Below are positions 41,802 through 49,599 of a stretch of DNA of 64,000 nt, one piece after another. Within the stretch, counting starts at the first letter, position 1, and each line of letters starts with the position of its first letter. Made by a program: the position numbers and the translations under genes. Under the pieces are notes generated by a model. It saw only the letters and a list, made by a program, of their open reading frames with translations, was not told the DNA's origin and searched no databases. The DNA is from Pseudomonas linyingensis. GTDB lineage: Bacteria; Pseudomonadota; Gammaproteobacteria; Pseudomonadales; Pseudomonadaceae. The stretch lies in the NCBI RefSeq assembly GCF_900109175.1, contig NZ_FNZE01000002.1, forward strand, positions 310,001 to 374,000. The letters run 5' to 3'.

Positions 41802-42737
41802 ATGATGATTGGAATAAAAAGTATCGCCAGTTATATCCCGGCAGGCCGGATCGACAACATCGCCCAGGCAGCCTCCTTCGACCGGGATGAAGCCTTCGTG
41901 GAGGCCAAGATCGGTACCGCCACGCTGTCCGTGAAGGACGCTGGCGAGGAAACCTCGGACCTGTGCGCCGCCGCGGTGCGCAACCTGCTGGCGAAGAATC
42001 CCGAACTGCGTCTCGAGGATGTCCAGGCGCTCATCGTGGTGACCCAGAACGGTGACGGCGAAGGGCTGCCGCACACCTCGGCCATCGCCCAGCACAAGAT
42101 CGGTCTGCCCACCAGCGTGGCCTGCTTCGACGTTTCCCTGGGCTGCTCGGGCTTCGTCTATGGCCTCTACGTGATCAAGGGCTTCATGGAAGCCGCCGGT
42201 CTGAAGAACGGCATCCTGGTCACCTGCGATCCCTACTCGAAGATCATGGATCGCAACGACCGCATGACCACCCTGCTGTTCGGCGATGCCGCCACCGCGA
42301 CCTGGATCGGCGAGGATCCGCAGTGGGAGCTCGGCCCGGCACGCTTCGGTACCGACGGCAGCGGCGCCGATCACCTGATCGTGCGCGATGGCTGTTTCCA
42401 CATGAACGGTCGCCAGGTGTTCAACTTCGCCAGTCTGAAGATCATCCCGCACATGCAGGAAGTTCTCGAGGAGGCCGGCCTGAGTCTGGACAGCGTGGAC
42501 GCCTACTGCCTGCACCAGGGTAGCGGCGCCATTGTCGATGCCATCGCCAAGAGACTAGGCGAGAATGGTGACAGAGTCGTGAAGGACATGTTCGGCGCTG
42601 GCAATACCGTGTCCTCGACCATCCCGCTGCTGATGGAGCGCTATGCCTTCGAGGGTTCGCAGTGGCAGAACCTGGTGATGAGCGGCTTCGGCGTCGGGCT
42701 GTCCTGGGGCTCGGCGGTACTGTTCCGCCGCGGCTGA
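41802..42737 (+). CDS. Orphan 3-oxoacyl-ACP synthase III (FabH-like)
   Basis: 311-residue thiolase-fold enzyme with a complete KAS III triad: C115 in DVSLGCSGFVYGL, H238 in CLHQGSGA and N268 in FGAGNTVSSTIP. It condenses an acyl-CoA with malonyl-ACP in standard FabH proteins. No other fatty-acid genes flank it; it sits between hldE and a conserved hypothetical, where I recall acyl-CoA dehydrogenase genes in P. aeruginosa. It may supply an acyl chain for lipid A or an O-unit, or be a FabH2-type paralogue. The ATG at 41802 has GGGA 6 nt upstream; upstream 41675-41801 shows no secure gene. Confidence 0.85.
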   Translation: MMIGIKSIASYIPAGRIDNIAQAASFDRDEAFVEAKIGTATLSVKDAGEETSDLCAAAVRNLLAKNPELRLEDVQALIVVTQNGDGEGLPHTSAIAQHKIGLPTSVACFDVSLGCSGFVYGLYVIKGFMEAAGLKNGILVTCDPYSKIMDRNDRMTTLLFGDAATATWIGEDPQWELGPARFGTDGSGADHLIVRDGCFHMNGRQVFNFASLKIIPHMQEVLEEAGLSLDSVDAYCLHQGSGAIVDAIAKRLGENGDRVVKDMFGAGNTVSSTIPLLMERYAFEGSQWQNLVMSGFGVGLSWGSAVLFRRG

Positions 42738-42745
42738 CCCGCTTT

Positions 42746-42786
42746 GCAAACGCATTCGCCGCTCTTGCGCAGGCGAATGCGTTTGC
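42746..42786. terminator. Bidirectional hairpin between convergent genes
   Basis: A perfect 15-bp stem, GCAAACGCATTCGCC (42746-42760) and GGCGAATGCGTTTGC (42772-42786), with an 11-nt loop. It sits between the KAS III stop (42737) and the stop of the minus-strand gene ending at 42840. TTT/AAA flanks in both arms suit termination in both directions. Confidence 0.75.
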
Positions 42787-42839
42787 CCTTTGCTGCACGT
42801 AGCGCCCTGCTGGGCGCTCTTGTCGATCGGTCGCGGGGC

Positions 42840-43712
42840 TCAAGCACAGCGGCGCTGCGTCACCCAATCTTCCCAGCGTACCCGCTCCTCGCGGATCAGC
42901 CAGCCATCCTGAGCGGCAAAACTTTCCGACAGCCACACCCCGTCGGTGGCGGCGCTGTGCAGTTCGCCCCGCTGCAGGGTGAACAGCTCGTTGTCGGGGT
43001 TGTCCGTCGGCAGGAGGTAGAGGTCCGGGCTTAGGCGGTCGAGGCGACTGAGCAGAACGCCGTCCTCCAGGCATTCGTCGCTGTGGAACAGGCTCGGCTC
43101 CTGCAAGTCTTCCGGCAACTCGAGGCGCAGATCGTAGACGAGCTGCAGGGAGGCGGTGGGCAGGTGCACGTAGGCCTGCGGGCGCTCCAGCAGCGGCAGG
43201 TCGCCGGCATGCACCCGACGGGCGGCGCCGGATAACGGGCTGAGCCGGTAGTGATACTGGGCGTGATGGGGCAGGGCGGCGCCGTGTGGAGTGGGCAGCC
43301 AGTGCTCGCCGAAGCGCCCGCCGAGCCAGCCGCGCGGGGTTTCCACCAGGCATTCCTCGGCGACCTCCTGCAGGGCGGTATGCAGCGGCAGGTGCAGCTC
43401 GCGACTCGGCACGTAACCGGAAATCAACTTGAGCACACAGTCGCCGCGATCCTGACGCTGCTGGCGGACCAGCAGCCAGTAGTCGCGACCTTGCCAGTTG
43501 AGGGTCAGGCGCACGGATACGCCGAGGTTGGCCAGCTCGCAGATAAAGTGCTGGGGGGGGGCGATCTGCAGCGGGCGGCGCCGCTCGAGCATCTGGCTGA
43601 AGTTCAGCGGGGCGCCGAGCGGCTGGTAGACCAGGCGCTGTGCGGTGGCTTCGACATGCAGCGGCTGGGTCTTGAAGGTGCTCGGGTCCTTGCGGGTGAG
43701 AATCCTGGGCAT
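42840..43712 (-). CDS. Conserved pseudomonad protein of unknown function
   Basis: 290 residues with no recognised domain and no signal peptide or membrane helix. It opens MPRILTRKDPSTFKTQPLHVEATA and has TALQEVAEECLVETPRGW in the middle, which superficially recalls a Nudix box (E-V-A-x-E-E-C-L) but lacks the full G-x5-E-x7-REUxEExGU pattern. It corresponds in position to P. aeruginosa PA4993. AAGGAG precedes the ATG at 43712. A run of nine C (coding strand) encodes AlaProPro near residue 50. It stands alone, since the next minus-strand genes end 127 bp upstream of it. Confidence 0.75.
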   Translation of the reverse strand: MPRILTRKDPSTFKTQPLHVEATAQRLVYQPLGAPLNFSQMLERRRPLQIAPPQHFICELANLGVSVRLTLNWQGRDYWLLVRQQRQDRGDCVLKLISGYVPSRELHLPLHTALQEVAEECLVETPRGWLGGRFGEHWLPTPHGAALPHHAQYHYRLSPLSGAARRVHAGDLPLLERPQAYVHLPTASLQLVYDLRLELPEDLQEPSLFHSDECLEDGVLLSRLDRLSPDLYLLPTDNPDNELFTLQRGELHSAATDGVWLSESFAAQDGWLIREERVRWEDWVTQRRCA

Positions 43713-43839
43713 GGCGACTCCTTGGGCTGACAAGAATGTATTGGAATTGTGCAGTCAGCCCCCGTCTGCATCACGCAGTCGCGGGGCTCGGGGTCAGGAC
43801 AGGTTAGCCGAGCCGGCCCGTGCTGTCTGTGTGCATCGG

Positions 43840-44652
43840 TCAGGCGGATTGTCGCGCCCCGAGCAGGGCGGCCACCGTGGCCACGTTGTGCGCCAGGTGT
43901 GCAGGGGTGATCGTGCCGACGATCGCGCTGCTCACCGCCGGGTGGGCAAAGATCAGCTCGAAGCTGGCGCGCACCGGATCCATGCCGGCCAGACAGGCAT
44001 GACCACTGGCCAGCGCCTTCTTGATCAGGATGCCCTTGCCGTGGGTCGCCGCATAATCGAGTACCGGCTTCTCGCCCTGCTCGGCGAGGTTGTAGGTGAC
44101 CATGGCGCAGTCACCGCGTTCCAAAGCTTTCAAGCCGCCGGCGACGGTCTTGCCGGAGAAGCCGAAGGCGCGAATCAGGCCTGCCTGCTTGAGCTGGGCG
44201 AGGGTGGCGTACACATCGGTCTGCTCCAGCACGGTGAGATCGTTGCCATCGGAGTGCACCAGCACCAGATCCAGATAGTCGGTTTCCAGGCGCCGGAGGC
44301 TGCGCTCGACGGAAAAGCGCGTGTGCGCGGCGCTGAAGTCGAAGCGCGAGGCGCCGTGATCGAACTCCTCGCCGACCTTGCTGCAGATCACCCATTCCTC
44401 GCGCTGGCCGCGCAGCAGTGGGCCGAGACGCTGCTCGCTCACCCCATAGGCCGGTGCAGTATCCAGCAGGTTGATGCCCAGCGCGCGGGCCTGGCTCAGC
44501 AGCTCGCTGGCAGCGCGGTCGTCGGGGATGGTGAAGCCGTTGGGATACTTCACCCCCTGGTCGCGGCCCAGCTTGACCGTGCCGAGGCCCAGCGGCGAGA
44601 CAATCAGTCCAGTACTGCCCAATGGCCGCCACAGACCGTGCAGGCTACTCAT
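43840..44652 (-). CDS. Aldo/keto reductase family oxidoreductase
   Basis: 270-residue AKR. It opens MSSLHGLWRPLGSTGLIVSPLGLGTVKLG; INLLDTAPAYGVSEQRLG carries the catalytic Asp and Tyr, VICSKVGEEF the Lys, and VLVHSDGND the His. Substrate unknown. It overlaps the upstream FAD oxidoreductase by 4 nt and has GGAGGAG at the start. Both genes match the PA4992/PA4991 pair in P. aeruginosa. Confidence 0.87.
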   Translation of the reverse strand: MSSLHGLWRPLGSTGLIVSPLGLGTVKLGRDQGVKYPNGFTIPDDRAASELLSQARALGINLLDTAPAYGVSEQRLGPLLRGQREEWVICSKVGEEFDHGASRFDFSAAHTRFSVERSLRRLETDYLDLVLVHSDGNDLTVLEQTDVYATLAQLKQAGLIRAFGFSGKTVAGGLKALERGDCAMVTYNLAEQGEKPVLDYAATHGKGILIKKALASGHACLAGMDPVRASFELIFAHPAVSSAIVGTITPAHLAHNVATVAALLGARQSA

Positions 44653-45824
44653 GCGAACAACTCCTCCCACAGCGGCTGGGCCACGGCCGGGCGCGGCAGC
44701 TCGGGCAAGTCCGGGTGGTTGCCCGGACGAACGGCCGCGCGCTCAAGGCTGGCAATCACCCGGTCGGCGAAGTCCGGCGCCAGCGCCAGCTTGGTCGGCC
44801 AGCCCACCAGCAGGTTTCCCTGTTCGCTGAGGAAGGCGTTGTCCGGGCGCACCAGGCCGGATTGCGCCGGTTCGGCGCGCTCCACGCGCAGGGTGCGCCA
44901 CTCGGCGGCGGACAGATCGACCCACGGCAGCAGCTCGGCCAGCGTCTGCCGGGCAAAGCGCACCTGCGCCGCCTCGTCGCGCGCCACGCCATCGGCCTCG
45001 GCCAGATCGCCGCCGAGATACCACACCCACTGGCCATCGGCAGCCGGATGGCTGGTCACCGTGACCCGCGGTTTCGGTCCGCCGCCCAGGCAGTGGGCAT
45101 ACAGCGGTTTCAGCGTCGGCGCCTTGACCAGTACCATGTGTAGTGGGCGCAGCTGCTGCGCGGGTTGCTGGATGTCCAGTGCTGCCAGCAGATCGGCATT
45201 GCCCTGGCCGGCGCTGAGCACGATGCGTCGGGCGCGAATCTCGCGGCCATCGACCACCAGGCCGACCAGCTCGCCATCCTCGCGCAGCGGCGTGACGTGT
45301 TTGCCAGCCAGCAGGCCGTCGCCGCTCAGCTCGGCCAGGCGGGCGATCAGGCTCGGCACGTCGAGCACCAGTTCGGCCAGGCGGTAGACCTTGCCCTTGA
45401 ACTTCGGGTGCTGCAGCGCCGGCGGCAGCGCATCGCCTTTGACCTGGTCGACCCGCCCGCGCATCGCCTTGCTGGCGAAGAAGCTGGTCAAATTGCCGGC
45501 CAGGGTGCCTGGTGACCACAGATAGTGGGCGTCGGAGAGCAGGCGCACGCCGCTCAAGTCCAGCTCGCCGCTGCCGGCTAGTGCCTCGCGCCAGCGTCTG
45601 GGCATGTCGGCGATCGCCTCTGAAGAGCCGGTCAACGCGCCGCTCAGCGCGTACTTGGTGCCGCCATGGATGATCCCCTGCGACTTGACGCTCTGCCCGC
45701 CGCCCAAGCGATCATTCTCCACCAGAAGGGTGGCGTAGCCGACCCGGCGCAGGCGGGCATTCAGCCAGAGGCCGGCGATACCGCCGCCGACGATGAGGAT
45801 ATCGGTGCTCAGGGCTTGGGACAT
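44649..45824 (-). CDS. FAD-dependent oxidoreductase (DAO family)
   Basis: 391 residues. It opens ALSTDILIVGGGIAGLWLNARL, a classic FAD-binding GxGxxG, then GIIHGGTKYALSGAL and RIVLSAGQGNADLLAAL, features of glycine/glycerol-3-phosphate-oxidase-like DAO proteins. Substrate cannot be inferred. It is paired in an operon with the aldo/keto reductase. The ATG at 45824 opens the Rossmann domain; the longer frame to 45968 has no similarity. Divergent from waaA; the 236-bp gap contains a partial GTGGGAGGCGCC REP-like motif (around 45914). Confidence 0.87.
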   Translation of the reverse strand: MSQALSTDILIVGGGIAGLWLNARLRRVGYATLLVENDRLGGGQSVKSQGIIHGGTKYALSGALTGSSEAIADMPRRWREALAGSGELDLSGVRLLSDAHYLWSPGTLAGNLTSFFASKAMRGRVDQVKGDALPPALQHPKFKGKVYRLAELVLDVPSLIARLAELSGDGLLAGKHVTPLREDGELVGLVVDGREIRARRIVLSAGQGNADLLAALDIQQPAQQLRPLHMVLVKAPTLKPLYAHCLGGGPKPRVTVTSHPAADGQWVWYLGGDLAEADGVARDEAAQVRFARQTLAELLPWVDLSAAEWRTLRVERAEPAQSGLVRPDNAFLSEQGNLLVGWPTKLALAPDFADRVIASLERAAVRPGNHPDLPELPRPAVAQPLWEELFA

Positions 45825-46060
45825 GAACGGCTGCCTTCGGGGAACAAGGGGCAGAGTATAACGCTGGGTGCCGTTACAGTGCCGCCGGAAGCCCCCGAGT
45901 GCGCACGATCCTTGTGGGAGGCGCCACCTAGCGGCGATGCAGGCCAGCCGGCAAGATAAGAGGCCCATGACTCGGCTTCTTGATGATCACTGCCCGGCAG
46001 TGAGTTCCGCTGTGACGGATGGCCCCATAAAATGGCGGCCAACTGATATCCTTCGCCCCC

Positions 46061-47347
46061 ATGAACCGCACCCTTTACACCCTGCTGCTGCACCTCGCCC
46101 TGCCACTGATCGCCCTGCGCCTGTACCTGCGCGGGCGCAAGGCGCCGGCCTACCGACAGCGCATCGCCGAGCGCTTCGCCTTCCAGATGCCGCCGCTGAA
46201 GCCCGGCGGCATCTGGGTGCATGCCGTCTCGGTGGGCGAGAGCATCGCCGCCGCACCGCTGATCCGCGCCCTGCGCGAGCGTCATCCCGAACTGCCGATC
46301 ACCGTCACCTGCATGACCCCGACTGGCTCCGAGCGTATCCGCGCGCTGTTCGGCGACCGGGTCCAGCACTGCTATCTGCCTTACGACCTGCCCTGGGCTG
46401 TGGCGCGCTTTCTCGACCGCCTGCAGCCGAAGCTCGCGGTGATCATGGAAACCGAACTGTGGCCCAACCACATCCACCAGTGCGCCCTGCGCGGCATTCC
46501 CACGGTGCTGGCCAACGCCCGCCTGTCGGCGAAGTCCGCCCGCGGCTATGCGCGATTCGCCGGCCTGACCCGGCCGATGCTCGCCGAGATGAGCTGGATC
46601 GCCGCGCAGACCGAGGCCGAGGCCGAACGGTTTCGCCTGCTTGGCGCTCGCCCTGAGTGCGTTAGTGTCACTGGCTCGATCAAGTTCGATTTGGCCGTCG
46701 ATCCTGGCTTGAAAGAGCGTGCTGAGGCGCTGCGGGCCAGTTGGGGGGCTGATAAGCGCCCGATATGGATTGCCGCAAGTACCCATGCCGGCGAGGACGA
46801 GATCATCCTCGCCGCGCATCGTCGACTGCTGGCCGAACAATCCGACAGCCTGCTGATCCTGGTGCCGCGCCACCCGGAACGTTTTGAGGCTGTCCATGTC
46901 TTATGCCAACGCGAAGGCTTCCGCACCGTGCTCCGCTCGTCCGGTCACCTGGTGGCCGGGGATACGCAGGTGCTTCTCGGCGATACCATGGGCGAGCTGC
47001 TGTTCCTCTACGCTTTGGCCGACGTGGCCTTCGTTGGCGGTAGTTTGGTGCCCAATGGTGGTCACAACTTGCTGGAGCCGGCCTCGCTGGACCTCCCGGT
47101 GCTCAGTGGGCAGCACCTGTTCAATTTTTTGGAAATTGCCGCGCAGCTGCGCTGCGCGGGGGGGCTGGTGGAAGTAGATGATGCCGAAGGCTTGTATCGA
47201 CAGGTGCGGCGGCTGCAGGAGGATACTAGCTTGCGTCAGCGAATAGGCTCAGCCGGGTTGGGGGTGCTCAAGGGCAACCAAGGGGCGCTGGAACGTTTAC
47301 TTGGGGGCGTCGGGCAGTTCTTGCAATCGGCACGCAAGTACAGCTGA
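46061..47347 (+). CDS. waaA: 3-deoxy-D-manno-octulosonic acid transferase WaaA (KdtA)
   Basis: 428-residue GT30 enzyme that adds Kdo from CMP-Kdo to lipid IVA. N-terminal membrane anchor (LYTLLLHLALPLIALRLYLRGR), GIWVHAVSVGESIAAAPLI (catalytic Glu region), METELWPNHIHQC and the donor motif VGGSLVPNGGHNLLEPASLDLPV. Full length. It is separated from wzz by 184 bp, and thus marks the junction between core genes and the O-antigen locus. Confidence 0.95.
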   Translation: MNRTLYTLLLHLALPLIALRLYLRGRKAPAYRQRIAERFAFQMPPLKPGGIWVHAVSVGESIAAAPLIRALRERHPELPITVTCMTPTGSERIRALFGDRVQHCYLPYDLPWAVARFLDRLQPKLAVIMETELWPNHIHQCALRGIPTVLANARLSAKSARGYARFAGLTRPMLAEMSWIAAQTEAEAERFRLLGARPECVSVTGSIKFDLAVDPGLKERAEALRASWGADKRPIWIAASTHAGEDEIILAAHRRLLAEQSDSLLILVPRHPERFEAVHVLCQREGFRTVLRSSGHLVAGDTQVLLGDTMGELLFLYALADVAFVGGSLVPNGGHNLLEPASLDLPVLSGQHLFNFLEIAAQLRCAGGLVEVDDAEGLYRQVRRLQEDTSLRQRIGSAGLGVLKGNQGALERLLGGVGQFLQSARKYS

Positions 47348-47531
47348 AGACTTGGCATACGTGTTACTGGGTAGGCAGAATCCCGTCGGCACAGAGTGAT
47401 GGCGTCTCGCTAGTATTAGGCTGGCAGGTTGATCCCGATGCTGAGACTGGCCATATGTTTCTTGTCAGCATTGAGGGTCTTGCATAGCATGCGTCACTTT
47501 TCTGGCCAGACGTACAAAAAAGGAGCTGAAA

Positions 47532-48590
47532 GTGGAGCAAGCAGGTAATCCCGCCCGCTACGATGTAAACGAAATCGACCTTCGCGAGTTGTTCACGGGC
47601 CTGTGGACCGAGCGTCTACTGATCCTGCTGGTCACACTGCTGGTCGGAGCTGGCGCAGCCGTCTATGCCTTCTTATCTTCACCGGTCTATGAGGCCAAAT
47701 CCAGCCTTCTACCGCCACGGCAGAGCGATATCGCCAGCTACAATCTGGGGCGCAAGATCGCCAAATTGCCCGAATTCAAGGTAGAGGACGTTTACGGTAT
47801 CTTCATCCGCAATCTGACTTCCGAAGCGGCTCGCCGTAGCTTCTTCCGCGAGGTCTACTTACCTTCGCTCAGTGAAGATGAGCGCCAGACTGCTCAGGAC
47901 ACGCTCTGGAGGCTATTCAATGAGAAGTTTTCCGCCAAGGCACCCGATGTGAAAAACCGCCCCGATTTCTTCGAGGTGCGTGTCGAATACAAGGATCCCG
48001 AACTTGCGGCGAAATGGAGCAATATCTACGTAGAGCGTGCAGCTGAACTGGCGCGCAACGACATGCAGCAGAACGTGCTGCAGGAAATCGATACCCGCGT
48101 CCAGGAAATCGATGGCCAGATCGAAGTGCTGCGTACGGCCGCACTCAAGCAGCGAGAGGACCGCGTCGCCCGCCTCAAAGAGGCATTGGTGGTGGCGGAC
48201 GAGGTCGGGATGGAGGCTCCCCAAGTAACGCCTGGACGCATTGCTTCGGACGGTGAGCTTTCTTCTTTCGTTGACGGTAGCCTGATGTACATGCGTGGCG
48301 CGAAAGCCATTCGTGCCGAGTTGCAGGTGCTGGAAGCGCGCCAGTCAGATGACCCATTCATCAGCAAGTTGCGAGGTCTGCAAAGTCAGCTGGTCTTCCT
48401 AAAGGGGATCGAAGTAAAGCCTGGCAACGTCTCGGTTTTCACCCTCGACAGTGCCGCAGAGGTACCGGAAACTCCGGTCAAGCCCAAAAAAGTCCTGATA
48501 CTCACCCTCGGTATAGTCATAGGCGGGATGCTCGGTGTTTTCGTCGCTTTGGTACGGTACGTGATGCGCAAAGGCAAGGCTGCGATCTGA
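47532..48590 (+). CDS. wzz: O-antigen chain-length determinant Wzz
   Basis: 352-residue polysaccharide co-polymerase (PCP-1). TM1 at about 27-48 (LLILLVTLLVGAGAAVYAFL), a periplasmic alpha-helical domain with coiled-coil (about 60-310), then a proline-rich stretch and TM2 (TPVKPKKVLILTLGIVIGGM, about 315-345), ending in a short basic tail. GTG start at 47532 with AGGAG 7 nt upstream. It sets the modal length of the polymer made by Wzy. It precedes the ops element and not, as often, the end of the operon. Confidence 0.9.
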   Translation: MEQAGNPARYDVNEIDLRELFTGLWTERLLILLVTLLVGAGAAVYAFLSSPVYEAKSSLLPPRQSDIASYNLGRKIAKLPEFKVEDVYGIFIRNLTSEAARRSFFREVYLPSLSEDERQTAQDTLWRLFNEKFSAKAPDVKNRPDFFEVRVEYKDPELAAKWSNIYVERAAELARNDMQQNVLQEIDTRVQEIDGQIEVLRTAALKQREDRVARLKEALVVADEVGMEAPQVTPGRIASDGELSSFVDGSLMYMRGAKAIRAELQVLEARQSDDPFISKLRGLQSQLVFLKGIEVKPGNVSVFTLDSAAEVPETPVKPKKVLILTLGIVIGGMLGVFVALVRYVMRKGKAAI

Positions 48591-48688
48591 GTTTGCTTGC
48601 CTGAAAGGCAAGACACAAGTTGGCACTATCGGCGGGGTGAGCAGTTTGGTTACTCCCTTGTCCTCAGGAAAATGACGCCTAATCCTGG

Positions 48689-48701
48689 GGCGGTAGCGTG
48701 C
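48689..48701 (+). promoter_or_regulatory. ops element (JUMPStart core) of the O-antigen locus
   Basis: GGCGGTAGCGTGC is an exact match to the operon polarity suppressor (ops) sequence of enterobacterial LPS, capsule and sex-factor operons. The preceding bases, CCTGGG, also resemble the JUMPStart end (GCCAGGGG before the same core). Ops in the nontemplate strand pauses RNA polymerase and recruits RfaH, which prevents premature Rho termination in long operons. It lies in the correct orientation 911 nt before wzx. Confidence 0.85.
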
Positions 48702-48823
48702 TTGAGGCCGCTCCTCGTGGGGGCGGCGCGAGATCAACCGTCATTACAGCTGAAGGGTTAACTCTGTATGCATCCATCAGCACATCAGTCAACCGATCTT
48801 GACCTGCAGTCTTGGACTCAGGG

Positions 48824-49106
48824 TTAAGCACTCACCCAAGACAAGACGGCCTTCTGGCTGATGTGGCCCAGCGTGCTGTGACAGCACTGCCGGTTGTAGT
48901 CAATTTAAATACGGGTTCACGCATCTGGGCACGCGATTAAAATGCTCGCCATGGATGCACTCAACCTTCTGACTGTGAAAGAAACTCTCAGCACAGGCAT
49001 TGTCGTCGCAGTTGCCCTTGGCGCTCATGCAGCAATGCAGATGGTACACGCTGATCAGCATCCGGTAAGCCATCGAACAGTGCCGGTTGTCCCGGCTAGC
49101 CTACTG
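48824..49106 (-). pseudogene. IS3-family transposase (OrfB integrase) relic
   Basis: The minus strand, from 49106, reads SRDNRHCSMAYRML and on to MSAKGNCDDNACAESFF, then KVECIHGEHF and a stop; after a frame change comes DYNRQCCHSTLGHISQK ending at 48824. These match the catalytic C-terminal part of IS3-family integrases (HSDxGxQYxS-A-Y, MSxKGNCYDNACAESFF with the catalytic Glu, K-x-E, YNRxRRHSxLG-xxSP). No terminal inverted repeats or duplicated target found by eye. Dead element. Confidence 0.8.
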
Positions 49107-49599
49107 TATGTCGAATGTCAATGCGGGCCTGATTGATCTCACTCTCGCTGCTGAATTCGTGTAGATCTAGCGGGCGAAGTACAGCTTCAGGCGCCTGCTC
49201 CCGCTGACGTAGCAATACCACCAACATCTTTCTACCTGGCTGTTCGGTGGCCTTGCTGACGCTAATCTACTCGGCCAGACCAAGCACTTCTTCCTTTAGG
49301 GCTGGGAGTGACGAGGACGAGTTTATTTAGCGGCTGCTTGTCTTGCCATAGTTCGCCTCGTTGCAGTATATCGTTTTACGAGGGAGAGAGGCGGCACTGA
49401 GACTGATCAAGAGCAGTCAGTGCGTGAGGGGGATCTGTAAAATCCAGAGATATATAATAATTAATTTTTAATCGAGATGAATGCGCCAGTGGAAATAGGG
49501 GCATCAGGGAGAGATGAGGTGTTATTTTTGTGTGTTGATTTTTCAGTTTTTGGCGCTGGGAATGGCTATCCTCTGGTTGGAAAGAGGCATCAATTATAA

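Larger units (their letters stand above)
48591..49599. other. 1-kb gap between wzz and wzx: ops element plus IS relic
   Basis: No intact gene. It begins with a small hairpin (CTTGCCT/AGGCAAG, 48596-48612), then contains the ops element (48689-48701) and an IS3-family transposase relic on the minus strand (48824-49106). The part from about 49107 to 49440 looks like decayed coding DNA, but no gene could be identified. From about 49440 the sequence turns AT-rich and leads into wzx. The O-antigen promoter is expected in the 48591-48689 part; no clear -35/-10 pair was picked by eye. Confidence 0.6.

Noticed and set aside
48942-49136. 64-codon plus-strand open frame in the wzz-wzx gap
   Set aside because: It lies opposite the clear IS3-family transposase relic and has no ribosome site or similarity.
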